Source: Verrucomicrobiota bacterium (GTDB lineage Bacteria; Verrucomicrobiota; Verrucomicrobiia; Opitutales; Opitutaceae). From it: a stretch of DNA of 61,145 nt. The position numbers were made by a program, and so were the translations under genes. The stretch covers positions 1 through 61,145 of the forward strand of contig JAFAAS010000189.1 in NCBI GenBank assembly GCA_023426435.1, in the 5' to 3' direction. Of this stretch, positions 28,369 through 37,722 are shown piece by piece; the stretch's first letter is position 1; the number at the start of each line of letters is the position of its first letter. The notes beneath the pieces were generated by a model. It did not search any database. It was not told the DNA's origin and saw nothing but the letters and a program-made list of their open reading frames with translations.

Positions 28369-28991
28369 TCCTGCGGTTTTTCGACGCGCTCGTTCCAGCT
28401 TTCGTCTTTCGCGCGCGGCTCGGCTTCGGTGAGGTTGATCTCGCCCGAAGACGCGACAAACGGCCCGCCCATCATCGGCGCGGGGATCACCGGCGTGTTC
28501 GTCGCTTCGTAAATCTCGGGATCCGGCAGCGGCGTCTCGACGCCCGCGAGCGGAAACTCCTTGCGCAACGGCCACCCCGGATAACCGTCCCACATCAAAA
28601 TCCGGCGCAGATCGGGATGTCCGGCGAACTTGATCCCGAACATGTCGTAACACTCGCGCTCGTGCCAGTTGGCACCCGGCCAGAGGCTCACGACACTCGG
28701 CGCCGACGGCTCCACGTCGTCGAGGCAATCGGATGCGACGCGCAGGTATTCGCCGCGCGCGATCGAGTAAACATGATACATCACCGTGAAGCGCGGCGAC
28801 ACGCCTTCGCTCCAGTCGACGGCAGTGATGTCGGCGAGGTGATCGAATCCCAGCGTCTCACGCAGCAACGCGAGCACCGCAACGAGATCGGCCTGCGGAA
28901 CGTTGATCGCCGGGTGATCGCTGCTGGCGCGGTCGGTCACCTGCGGGAAACGCCCCTTGATCTGAGTAACTGCGTCGGCGGCAGCGGTCAT
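28365..28991 (-). CDS. nuoC: NADH-quinone oxidoreductase subunit C
   Basis: 30-kDa-type subunit of the complex I peripheral arm, 208 residues. The signature WHERECYDMFGIKFAGHPDL and the following RRILMWDGYPGWPLRKEFPL are unmistakable. The frame opens further upstream, but the ATG at 28991 fits the family length and N-terminus. NuoC is a separate gene here, not fused to NuoD as in enterobacteria. It overlaps nuoD by four bases. Confidence 0.97.
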
Positions 28992-29115
28992 GGCGCGAAT
29001 GAGCGGGGAGTCGATCGCGGCGAGTGAAGCGCGTCGCCAGCCCGGAAGGCGGCTTCGTCGCGGCGCGCCCCGAAGGACGCCCTGAACTCTGGACTCTCGA
29101 CTATTGGCTGCATGG

Positions 29116-29631
29116 TCACGCTGAAGCTTTGAAAAGTTCTTTCGCCGCAGGCTGGCTCCGGATCTTGGCCTGCAACTTGATGATCGCATCGATGATCGCT
29201 TCCGGACGCGGCGGACAACCGCTGATGTAAACATCCACCGGCAAGATCCGATCGACGCCCTGCATGTGCGCGTAACTGCGATACATCCCGCCAGAACTCG
29301 CGCACGCGCCCATCGCGATCACCCACTTCGGCGCCATCATCTGGTCGTAGATCCGGCGAACCTGCGGCGCCATCTTGTAAGTCACACTTCCCGCCACGAT
29401 CATGCAGTCCGATTGCCGCGGCGAAAAACGCATCACTTCGGCCCCGAATCGCGAGATGTCGAACCGGCCATTGCCCACCGCCATCAACTCGATCGCGCAA
29501 CACGCCAGACCCATCGGCATCGGCCAGATCGAGTTCGTGCGGATCCAGTTCACCACGGCATCCGCCTTCGAGACAATGATGCCACCCTCGATCTGGCTCT
29601 GGTAGGCAAGTTCTGTGTTGGAGGAGACCAT
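29116..29631 (-). CDS. nuoB: NADH-quinone oxidoreductase subunit B
   Basis: Subunit carrying the terminal 4Fe-4S cluster N2, which hands electrons to quinone, 171 residues. N2 ligands are C44, C45, C110 and C139 (GLACCAIELM, GACASSGG, SGCPPRPEA). The frame opens 54 codons earlier, but the ATG at 29631 (MVSSNTEL) fits the family. It is the first gene of the operon as seen here: no nuoA precedes it, and the next gene upstream is divergent and unrelated. The promoter therefore should lie between 29632 and 29891, though I see no clear -35/-10 pair. Confidence 0.96.
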   Translation of the reverse strand: MVSSNTELAYQSQIEGGIIVSKADAVVNWIRTNSIWPMPMGLACCAIELMAVGNGRFDISRFGAEVMRFSPRQSDCMIVAGSVTYKMAPQVRRIYDQMMAPKWVIAMGACASSGGMYRSYAHMQGVDRILPVDVYISGCPPRPEAIIDAIIKLQAKIRSQPAAKELFKASA

Positions 29632-29891
29632 CGGGTTAACGGATGTGAAAAGAGAAAATCCCCCGAAGGGTTGTTTGGCCGCCCCCCCCGCGCAAGACGG
29701 TTTTGGAAAAAGTTGTTCCATCACAATCGCTATCTCGCGGCGACAATTCAGCTTCGGGAATTTCCCGACCGAACCGCATTCGCAAATGAGCACGCCGAAC
29801 GCCTTTCCCTTCTGAAAACGTCATCTAGACCGCGCTCACTCCCGCCCCGGAAGCCCACTCCCCTCCGCTTCCGCGCAATTCCGACTTCTTT

Positions 29892-31244
29892 ATGGTTACT
29901 CTTCCGTCCCGCCTCCTCAGCGCATGCCTCTACCTCGCCGCTTTATCCACCAGCGCGTCCCCTGCCGCTCAGCCCGCGCTTTCCGTCACGCCCTTCGACG
30001 TGTCGGGAATCTATGAGGCAGGCGAAAAGGCGGGATGGACCCTCACTCTTCCCGCCTCGGACGCCGCCGCTCCTGCGCTCACCTATTCCGTCAAAAAGAA
30101 CAACTTCGACGTCATCGCGTCCGGCCCGCTCCGCTTCATCGACGGTCGCGCCACCATCGAGACCACGCTCGACGAGCCGGCGATGCTCTACGTCGAAGTG
30201 CAAACGACCGACGCAGCCGAAATCCAAGCCGGCGCCGAAACGCCCACCCAACTCGTGCTCGGCGCCGCCATCGCTCCCGACCGAATCAAGCCCGCCGAAC
30301 CCGCTCCAGATGACTTCGACGCATTCTGGCGTTCGAAAATCGCCGGCCTTCACGAGATTCCCGCCAATCCCATCTTGAAGCCGGGCGACAGCGGCGTCGA
30401 AGGCGTCGAATACGCCACGCTCACCCTCGACAACATCGATGGCGCCAAAGTTTACGGCCAGCTCGCGAAGCCCGCCCTCGGCGAAAAATTCCCCGCGATG
30501 CTGCTCCTCCAATGGGCCGGCGGTCCCTACCCTCTCCAAAAGCCGTGGGTCACCGATCGCGCCGCCGAAGGCTGGCTGGTCCTCAACATCGAACCGCACG
30601 ACGTGCCCGGCGACCTGCCCAAGGAATTCTACGCCGCGCTCCCGGCCCTCATCCGTCGCTACAACACGATCTATAACGACGACCGCGACCGGAACTACTT
30701 CCTCCAAATGTATCTCGGCGCGTATCGCGCCGCCGACTACCTCACGAGCCGGCCCGACTGGAATGGCGAAATCTTCCTCGTCACCGGCACCAGCATGGGC
30801 GGACAACAAAGCCTCGCCGTCTGCGGCCTCCATCCGAAGCCGACGCATATGATCGTCCACGTTCCCGCCGGCGCCGAAGCAAACGGCAATCTCTTCGGCC
30901 GCACCGCGGGTTATCCCAATTGGGACAGCCACAATCCCCGCGTCGCCGCCACCGCGCGCTATTTCGACACGGTCAACTTCGCCCCCCGCATCCGGGCGAA
31001 GTCCCTCGTGTCGATGGGTTTTTTGGATACAGTGTGCCCGCCCGTCGGCATCTGGGCCGCCTTCAATCGAATCCCAGCCGCCAAGGAAGCCGCGCCGCTT
31101 CCCACCGCCGCGCACAACCACCAGGCAACCGCCGGGCAACAACGCGCGTTCACCGATCGCGACGAAGTCTGGCGCGCCGCCCTCGTGCGCGGCGAAGAGC
31201 CGCAACTCCTCTCGCACCGCACGCCGCTCGTTGGGGCGAACTAA
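29892..31244 (+). CDS. Secreted acetylxylan esterase-like alpha/beta hydrolase (AXE1 family)
   Basis: A 450-residue exported protein: signal peptide (1-26), a beta-rich N-terminal region (about 30-125), then an alpha/beta-hydrolase domain of the acetylxylan esterase / cephalosporin-C deacetylase type. Its family landmarks are PDDFDAFWRSKIAGL, the nucleophile elbow G-T-S301-M-G, the acid in GFLDTVCPPVGIW and the histidine in AAHNHQAT. Such enzymes remove acetyl groups from xylan or other sugars outside the cytoplasm. A LacI-family regulator follows on the same strand, consistent with sugar-responsive control. The start is an ATG 11 bases after a purine-poor stretch, and no strong ribosome-binding site is visible. 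Confidence 0.85.
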   Translation: MVTLPSRLLSACLYLAALSTSASPAAQPALSVTPFDVSGIYEAGEKAGWTLTLPASDAAAPALTYSVKKNNFDVIASGPLRFIDGRATIETTLDEPAMLYVEVQTTDAAEIQAGAETPTQLVLGAAIAPDRIKPAEPAPDDFDAFWRSKIAGLHEIPANPILKPGDSGVEGVEYATLTLDNIDGAKVYGQLAKPALGEKFPAMLLLQWAGGPYPLQKPWVTDRAAEGWLVLNIEPHDVPGDLPKEFYAALPALIRRYNTIYNDDRDRNYFLQMYLGAYRAADYLTSRPDWNGEIFLVTGTSMGGQQSLAVCGLHPKPTHMIVHVPAGAEANGNLFGRTAGYPNWDSHNPRVAATARYFDTVNFAPRIRAKSLVSMGFLDTVCPPVGIWAAFNRIPAAKEAAPLPTAAHNHQATAGQQRAFTDRDEVWRAALVRGEEPQLLSHRTPLVGAN

Positions 31245-31280
31245 ACCGCTTCAGCCTTTGTCATCGCCTTTTTCAGCGAT

Positions 31281-31308
31281 GGTGGAACCCGGCGTCCTCG
31301 CCGGGTTG
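31281..31308. repeat. Single unit of the GGTGGA-CCCGACG palindromic repeat, copy 4
   Basis: GGTGGAACCCGGCGTCCTCG followed by CCGGGTTG has the same inner hairpin as copies 1-3, but the mirrored second unit is missing. It lies in the 172-base gap between the esterase and the LacI-type regulator. Confidence 0.7.
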
Positions 31309-31416
31309 TTCCGCGACGAGCCCACGCAAGTGCCAGCGGCTCCGCGGTCTTCGTCGCCGCGTTCGTATTGAATGGCGACCGCGGCGTTTGTCGTCACCCT
31401 CCGTGGCACACAGCCC

Positions 31417-32484
31417 ATGAAGCCCCGGACCACCCAAGCTGACGTTGCCCGCAAAGCCGGCGTCCACGTCACCACCGTCTCTCTCGCTCTCCGCAACAGC
31501 CCGCGCCTCCCCCTCGAGACTCGCCAAAAACTCCAGTCGCTCGCTCACGAGCTCGGCTATCGACCCGATCCCGACCTCAGCGCGCTCGTCGCCTACCGGA
31601 AAAGCATCCGGCGCAGCAAACAGGTTAACACCCTCGCCTACGTGACCTGCGCCGGAGGCCGCTGGGACTGGAAAAACGCTCCCGCGCACGCCGATTTCTT
31701 CCGCGGCGCTTCCTCGCGCGCGCCACAACTTGGCTATCAGCTCGAACATTTCTGGCTCGGCGAACCCGGGCTCACGCCGCGCCGGCTCAGCGACATCCTT
31801 TTCTCGCGCGGCATCTCGGGCATCGTGTTCGCGTCGCACTGGGCCTGCGATCGCAGCCTCGACGAAATCGACTGGCCTCGCTTCGCCGCCGTCGCGATCG
31901 ATCCGCTGCAACAACTCCCCACGCTGCACACCGTCACCAACGACCAGCGGCTCATCGTCCAGACCGCGATCCGCCGCGTGCGCGCCGCCGGCTACCGCCG
32001 CGTCGGTTTTGTCATCCCGCACTGGTGGGCGGAAATCGGCAACCTCGCCTGGTCCGCCGGCTTCCTTGCCGAACAACTGAAACATCCCGCCGACGAACGC
32101 ATCCCCATCCTCTTCTACGGAACCGAAGGGATCGCACGCACCCACTCCGACGTCGCCATAACCGTGCCCGAAGCCGAGTTCGCAGCCTGGTTCGCCCAAC
32201 ACCAGCCGGACGTCATCCTGAGCTACTCGCCTTTCGTCCTTCCTCGCCTGGAAAAGATGGGGCTGCAGGTCCCGCGCGACGTCGCCTTCGTCGACATCTT
32301 CCTCGAAAACCCCACCGGCATCATCGCCGGCATTCGCCAAAATTGCGTTCGCGTCGGCGAACTCGCCATCGAGGTGCTCGCCAGTCACCTCCAACAGCAC
32401 ACGCTCGGCCTTCCTTCGTTGCACACCACGACCCTCGTCGACGGCACCTGGTGCGATGGCACCTCGCTTCCGCCGAAAACCTGA
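31417..32484 (+). CDS. LacI-family transcriptional regulator
   Basis: A 355-residue DNA-binding regulator. The N-terminal helix-turn-helix TTQADVARKAGVHVTTVSLA and hinge LAHELGYRPDP are canonical for LacI/GalR. Residues 65-350 form the periplasmic-binding-protein-like effector domain (GISGIVFASHW, AGYRRVGFVIP, DVAFVDIFLENPTGI). The frame opens 15 codons earlier, but the ATG at 31417 places the HTH at the normal distance. It probably senses a sugar or sugar derivative. Candidate targets are the adjacent esterase and the following secreted-protein genes, which is inference from position. Confidence 0.93.
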   Translation: MKPRTTQADVARKAGVHVTTVSLALRNSPRLPLETRQKLQSLAHELGYRPDPDLSALVAYRKSIRRSKQVNTLAYVTCAGGRWDWKNAPAHADFFRGASSRAPQLGYQLEHFWLGEPGLTPRRLSDILFSRGISGIVFASHWACDRSLDEIDWPRFAAVAIDPLQQLPTLHTVTNDQRLIVQTAIRRVRAAGYRRVGFVIPHWWAEIGNLAWSAGFLAEQLKHPADERIPILFYGTEGIARTHSDVAITVPEAEFAAWFAQHQPDVILSYSPFVLPRLEKMGLQVPRDVAFVDIFLENPTGIIAGIRQNCVRVGELAIEVLASHLQQHTLGLPSLHTTTLVDGTWCDGTSLPPKT

Positions 32485-32528
32485 ACGTTTTTCGCTGCAA
32501 CTTCCCGCTGGCACGTAAGAGTCGGCGC

Positions 32529-33836
32529 ATGCGTTCCGCCCTGCGCGTGCCGCCCCGCCTCGTCCTCCTGCTCACTTGCGCGAGCGTCCTGGCTGCCACC
32601 GGCAGCTGCCGCCGCCCGTCGCCCAGCGCTGACAGCGGCAACCCGCCCGCTCGCCGCGCCGCTCCCGCCTCCGCGCTCGATCTCCTCACGCCGCGGGAAA
32701 TCGGCGCGCCGTTCACGCGCCCGCCGTGGATCGCGCACGTCGTGCCCGTCGATCTCGATCGCGACGGCCTGCTCGACGTCCTCGCCTCCGAAGCGCAGGA
32801 CAACCAGATCCTCTGGATCCGCCAATCCTCCCGCGGCGTATTCGAAGAAAAGATACTCGCCGAAAACCTGCGCGCCCCCGTTCACTCCGAAGCCGTCGAC
32901 ATCGACGGCGACGGCGATCTCGACGTCCTCGTCGCGAGCATGGCGGTGGTTTTCCCGCACAACGATCGCGTCGGCACCGTCTTCATTCTCGAAAACGACG
33001 GCGCGCAAAACTTCACCACCCGCGCGATCCTCGAAAACACCTCGCGCGTCGTCGACGTGCAGCCCGCCGACCTCAACGGCGACGGCCAGCTCGACCTCGT
33101 TCTCGCCCAGTTCGGCTACGATCAAGGCGAGGTCGCCTGGCTCGAACGCACCGGCCCGTGGGAATTTCGCCGCCATGTGCTGCTCGAGCTTTCCGGCGCG
33201 ATCAATGTCTGCATCGCCGACTTCAACGCCGACGGCCGCCCCGACATCGCCGCGCTCATTTCCCAGCAGTGGGAGGAAGTTTACTACTTCCAAAACGAAG
33301 GCGGCGGCCGCTTCACGCCGCGTCGCATCTGGGGCTCCACCAACGAAGACTACGGCAGCAGCGGCTTGTCCGTCGGCGATCTCAACCGTGATGGCCGTCC
33401 CGATCTCGTGTTCTCCAACGGCGACGGCTTCGGTCCCGCCGCCACGCCCGGCCCGCGTCCGTGGCATGGTCTGCAATGGTTCGAAAACACCGGCGACGGC
33501 AACTTCCGCCATCGTCGCATCGGCACGCTGCACGGCGCCTACAGCCCCGTCGTGGTCGACCTCGACGGCGATGGCCATCCCGACGTCGTCGCCTCCGCCG
33601 CGTATTCAGATTGGAACAACAAAAATCGAAACGTGGTTTCGCTGATGTGGTTCAAGAACGACGGTCGCACCAATTTCGAACCTCATGTCCTCGCCCGCGG
33701 CCCCAAGGATCTCATCACGCTGGCCGCCGGCGATTTCGACGGCAATGGCCGCCCGTCGCTCGTGACCGGCGGTTTCTATATCTATCCTCCCTTCGACAAC
33801 ATGGGCCGGATCACCCTCTGGCGCCTGAACCCGTAA
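32529..33836 (+). CDS. VCBS/FG-GAP repeat protein, probable lipoprotein
   Basis: A 435-residue protein with a hydrophobic N-terminal signal ending in ATGSC-RR, which resembles a weak lipobox (Cys about 27). The rest is a beta-propeller of VCBS/FG-GAP blades, with at least seven Ca2+-loop motifs: DLDRDGLLD, DIDGDGDLD, DLNGDGQLD, DFNADGRPD, DLNRDGRPD, DLDGDGHPD and DFDGNGRPS. There is no ASPIC/UnbV domain, unlike the large proteins at 35-47 kb. It sits 44 bases after the LacI-type regulator and 34 bases before a TPR gene on the same strand. A cell-surface or periplasmic location is likely. Function is unknown. Confidence 0.85.
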   Translation: MRSALRVPPRLVLLLTCASVLAATGSCRRPSPSADSGNPPARRAAPASALDLLTPREIGAPFTRPPWIAHVVPVDLDRDGLLDVLASEAQDNQILWIRQSSRGVFEEKILAENLRAPVHSEAVDIDGDGDLDVLVASMAVVFPHNDRVGTVFILENDGAQNFTTRAILENTSRVVDVQPADLNGDGQLDLVLAQFGYDQGEVAWLERTGPWEFRRHVLLELSGAINVCIADFNADGRPDIAALISQQWEEVYYFQNEGGGRFTPRRIWGSTNEDYGSSGLSVGDLNRDGRPDLVFSNGDGFGPAATPGPRPWHGLQWFENTGDGNFRHRRIGTLHGAYSPVVVDLDGDGHPDVVASAAYSDWNNKNRNVVSLMWFKNDGRTNFEPHVLARGPKDLITLAAGDFDGNGRPSLVTGGFYIYPPFDNMGRITLWRLNP

Positions 33837-33870
33837 CGCGCCGCTTCGCCCCGTTCATCTCCCGTCTCCC

Positions 33871-35304
33871 ATGCCTCGGAAACTCCTTTTCGCCCTCCTC
33901 GCGTTCGTCGTCGTCGCCGCCGGCGCGGCGTGGTGGTGGCACTCCACGAGCTCGCGTTTGCAAACCGTCCTCGCAGCGCTCCCGCCGCAGCCCGACCTTT
34001 CCGACGCCGTTCCGGTTCTTCGCGAGGTCGTCAACGACGCCGAAAAACTCGCCCGCACCCGCGGCTCCGCGCGCGACGGCCTCGTCGAGCTCTCGCGCGT
34101 GTATCACGCCAACGGTTACCTCGACGAAGCCATGGCGTGCTACCGCGGCCTCACCCAGCTCGAACCTTCCGAGCCGCGTTGGTTGCATCTCCACGCCACC
34201 ATTCTCGCCGGCTTCGGCGAAATCGATCCCGCGATCGAACTCTGGCAACGCGTGGTAACGCTCGACCCCGGTTACACGCCCGCCGCCCTCCGGCTCGGCG
34301 ACAGCCTGCTCAAAGCCACCCGCATCGAGGAAGCCGCCGCCACCTATCGCGCTGTGCTCGAGCGCAACCCCGCCGAGCCCTACGCTTTGTTCGGCCTCGC
34401 GCGCATCGACTACGAAGCCGGCCGCGACCGCGCCGCCCTCGAACGCATCGAGCGCGTCGTTCAGCTCACCAATTTCCAACTCGGCTACGACCTCATCGTC
34501 AGCCTGCACGAACGGCTCGGTCAGCGGGAACGCGCCGACGCCATTCGCGGCACCTACAAAGCCTCCGGCGCCCACCGCGATCCGCCCGATCCGTGGGCCG
34601 ACGCTTTGATCGACGCATGCTACGATCCGTATCGCCTCGCGCTGGCTGCCGGCGTTTCCGATCGCAACGGCGACCCCGACACCGCTCAACGCCTGCTCTA
34701 CCGCGCGCTCGAACTCGATCCCAAGGATGTCTCGACCCGATTCCAACTCGGCACGCTCGCCGCGCGCCAGGGCGACGTTCGCACCGCGCGCGACCAACTC
34801 GAACGCTGCACCGTTCTCGATCCTGCTTTCGCCGATCCTTGGGCCCACCTCTCCGCCCTGCACGAACGCCTGGGCGACCAAGCCGCCGCAGAACGCACCC
34901 TCGCCGCCGGCCTGCGCAACTGCCCGCAATCGCCCGGACTCCACCTCATGCGCGCACGCCGCCTCAAAGCCACCGGCCGCATCGACGAAGCGATCGCCGA
35001 ATACAATCTCTCGATCCGTTACCGCCCCAACGAGCCCGACGCCTACATCGAGCTCGGCAACGCCCTCATCTCCGCCGGCCGCGACGCCGAGGGCATCCAG
35101 CAAATGCGTCTCGCGCTCGAGACGGATCCCGCCCACCCCGTTCTCCTGATGGTGCTTGCCCTTCACTCGATCTCGCAAGGCGACGAAGCCGAAGCTCGCA
35201 CATGGATGGCGCGCGTCGCCAATCAGCCGCGCGTCCCCCGCGAACATGCAGCCCGACTGAACCAAAGCTTCCGCGAAAAATTCGGAAAAGCCTGGCGCCC
35301 GTAA
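33871..35304 (+). CDS. Membrane-anchored TPR protein
   Basis: A 477-residue protein with an N-terminal hydrophobic segment (LLFALLAFVVVAAGAAWWW) and at least nine tetratricopeptide-like repeats from about residue 65 to 455 (for example GYLDEAMACYRGLTQLEP, TRIEEAAATYRAVLERNP and GRIDEAIAEYNLSIRYRP). The repeats probably face the periplasm and act as a binding scaffold. It directly follows the VCBS-repeat gene and is likely co-transcribed with it. The pairing of a TPR part with a VCBS part echoes the fused layout of the B-type proteins at 35354-43629. Confidence 0.85.
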   Translation: MPRKLLFALLAFVVVAAGAAWWWHSTSSRLQTVLAALPPQPDLSDAVPVLREVVNDAEKLARTRGSARDGLVELSRVYHANGYLDEAMACYRGLTQLEPSEPRWLHLHATILAGFGEIDPAIELWQRVVTLDPGYTPAALRLGDSLLKATRIEEAAATYRAVLERNPAEPYALFGLARIDYEAGRDRAALERIERVVQLTNFQLGYDLIVSLHERLGQRERADAIRGTYKASGAHRDPPDPWADALIDACYDPYRLALAAGVSDRNGDPDTAQRLLYRALELDPKDVSTRFQLGTLAARQGDVRTARDQLERCTVLDPAFADPWAHLSALHERLGDQAAAERTLAAGLRNCPQSPGLHLMRARRLKATGRIDEAIAEYNLSIRYRPNEPDAYIELGNALISAGRDAEGIQQMRLALETDPAHPVLLMVLALHSISQGDEAEARTWMARVANQPRVPREHAARLNQSFREKFGKAWRP

Positions 35305-35338
35305 CCACGAAGGACCGCGCAATATTTCCGACCGCCGA

Positions 35339-35365
35339 GCGGGCTCACTCAATTCAGTGGCCCGC
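35339..35365. terminator. Possible bidirectional hairpin between convergent genes
   Basis: GCGGGCTCAC (35339-35348) pairs with GTGGCCCGC (35357-35365) around an eight-base loop, with one bulged base. It spans the end of the minus-strand B2 gene and lies 35 bases after the TPR gene stop. It has no T tract on either side, so intrinsic termination is uncertain. Confidence 0.35.
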
Positions 35366-37722
35366 GTGATGATGGTGGTGATGACCGCCCGGGGAACCGC
35401 TCGGCGAAGTGGGCCATTCGAACTTCGTCGAGGGCAACTCGCGCGGCTCATCTGAGCCTTCCTTGATCAGATAACGCCGGTCCAGCGCAAGCCCGCCGAT
35501 CGTCTGCGTCTTGCCGGTTTTCGGCCAAACGATCTCGACGCGCACCACGCGATCCGCGCGCCCCAAACCGACCTGCACTTCCAGCGGCGACGCCCCGAAA
35601 CTGCCTCCCGACGTCACCACGCGATGAATCGTCCGCTCGCGCCCACTCGTCGCCACGACGACTTTCACCCGCGCGCCAATCGCCACGCGATTGGATTCCA
35701 CGCCTTCGAGTTTCAGCTTCAGCCAGCGGTTTCCGTGACCCGGGTTCGCAAAGAGCTGATTCCAATAACGGTCACCCGACATCGCGCCGCCGACGACCGA
35801 GTAAATATCCTGCGTGCCATCGTTGTTTACGTCGCCGAAGGCGATGCCATGCCCTTTCTGCAACTGCCCAAAACCTCCCGAGGTCGTCACATCCTGAAAC
35901 TTCCCGGCGCCATCATTCCGAAACATCCGGTTCGGAATCAGCGTGCCCAGCGACGGATCGCCCGTGCCCACATAGAAATCGAGCCAGCCATCGTTGTCCA
36001 AATCCCCGAAATTCACCCCCATCGCATGCAGGATGCGAGGAAGCCCCGCCGCGGAGGTAACGTCGCTGAAGGTGCCGTCACCATTATTTCGATACAGCCG
36101 CGGCGCCTCGGCCTTCGTCGGAATACCCAGATAGTCCGCCGCGATGTCGCCCGCGTTGCGGATCGAATAACCGGTCACGAAAAGGTCGAGCCAGCCGTCG
36201 TGGTCGAAATCGAAAAACCAGCACGGAAACCTTCGGAGCGGCTGCTCCACGCCGGCGCTCGCCGCGACATTCGTGAATCGATGCGGAGTCTTCACCCCTG
36301 CGCCTGGTTCAACCGGGCCATCGTTCCGCATCAGCCGGTTCGGCCCCACGAGCGACGAGAGGTAGAGATCCGGGCGCCCATCGTTGTTGTAGTCCCCGGC
36401 CGTCACGCCTTTCACCCAATCCGTCAGCGCCAGCCCGTTCTCCGCCGCGCATTCGGTGAAGGTCCCGTCTCCATTATTGCGATACAGCTCGCAGGGCGCC
36501 GCCACGCCCGAATCCGGCACCGTCTCGTTCCCGATGAAAATGTCCAGCCACCCATCCCCGTTGAAATCGAACCACACCGCCGTTTGCGTCGAATGAAAGC
36601 TGAGCATCCCGGCTTCTTCCGTCACGTCGGTGAACGTGTTGTCGCCGTTGTTGCGCAGCAGCGAATTGGGATGCTGGCCATCTTTCCCGAGCCAACCTCC
36701 GCGCAGCACCAACACGTCCGGCAATCCGTCGTTGTTATAATCCCCCTGCACGATGTTCAGGCCTCCGACCAAACCCGTCAGGCCGGCCGAATCCGTCAGC
36801 TCCACAAACGATCCGTCGCCTTGATTGCGGAAGAACCGCAACGGACTCTGCAAACCCGACGCCGACGTCATCAAGTCGAGGAAACCGTCGCGGTCGAAGT
36901 CCTCCATCACGACGCCGCCCGACATGTCTTCCACATCGACGCCGAGCATTCCCGCGACATCGTAAAAACGTTTGATGTCGTAATCCGATTCGACGCTGAC
37001 GGCGGAATCAGCCACGACGACGGCACCCCGTGCGGATACTCGCCCAGGGTCATGTAAGCGATGTTCAGCAGCCACGCGCTATACGGCGACGGCCGGATTT
37101 CCAACACGTCGCTCAACACCGCGATCGCCGCCCGCGATCCGCGCTGCGTGCGATGCACCCCGCCCCCCTGGATCGGCAGGAGACAGGAATCCTGATTATG
37201 GTTTTCCAGGCAATTTTCCTGCTCGCCGAGTCGCAGATAAGCCAGCGCTTTGAACTCGAGCAACTGCGCCAGGCGCTCGGGCGTCGGCATCTGGTTCCGC
37301 TCCAGCAGCATCTCTTCCACCTTCGCCAATTCGCGCAACGCGGCCTCCGACTGCCCGTCGTTCAATAGCGACAACGCGTAAGACAGCAGCAGCTGTCCCA
37401 CGTCGCCGGAATGGGACGTCCGCGCTTCCTCCAACTTCGCCCGGTAATACGCCGCGGCGCGCGCGGCAAAAAAAGGAATTTCCACCGGATCGATCTTTTC
37501 CTCCAACCGAACCAGCCGCTCGGCCATGCGCCGGTTGCTCTCGGGCCGTGTATCCGTTTTCTGTGACAAACCGGGGTAGCGAATCTCGGCCGCCATGGCC
37601 GCCGCTCCCGCCGCCGCCACCGCCAGCCCGGCGGCCAGAAATTTCACGCCACGCGTCTGGCGGAGAAAACGGCGGACCTTGCAAAGGTCCTTGGGCGAGG
37701 GGGCGGTCGATGAGACAATCAC
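35354..37722 (-). pseudogene. B2: TPR-like / VCBS / ASPIC-UnbV protein gene interrupted by a frameshift
   Basis: Two overlapping frames make up one gene. The 5' part (37722 to about 36996) encodes a signal peptide (FLAAGLAVAAAGAAAMAA) and the helical region, including RLGEQENCLENHNQDSCLLP. The 3' part (about 36995 to 35354) encodes VCBS blades and a C-terminal ASPIC/UnbV domain plus a tail with six consecutive histidines. The paralogue B1 reads through without a break: its WLIPPKSFESDY matches WLIPPSA in one frame and VESDYDIKRF in the other, so one base is missing near 36995. The likely start is GTG 37722, overlapping the A2 stop (GTGA); GTG 37647 would also give a good signal peptide. Either a recent decay event or an assembly error is possible. 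Confidence 0.8.

Noticed and set aside
28992..29115. A possible inverted repeat in the nuoB-nuoC gap
   Set aside because: Only a fragment (GAACTCTGGACTCTCGACT) looks like a repeat arm; no convincing partner arm was found, so it was not counted.
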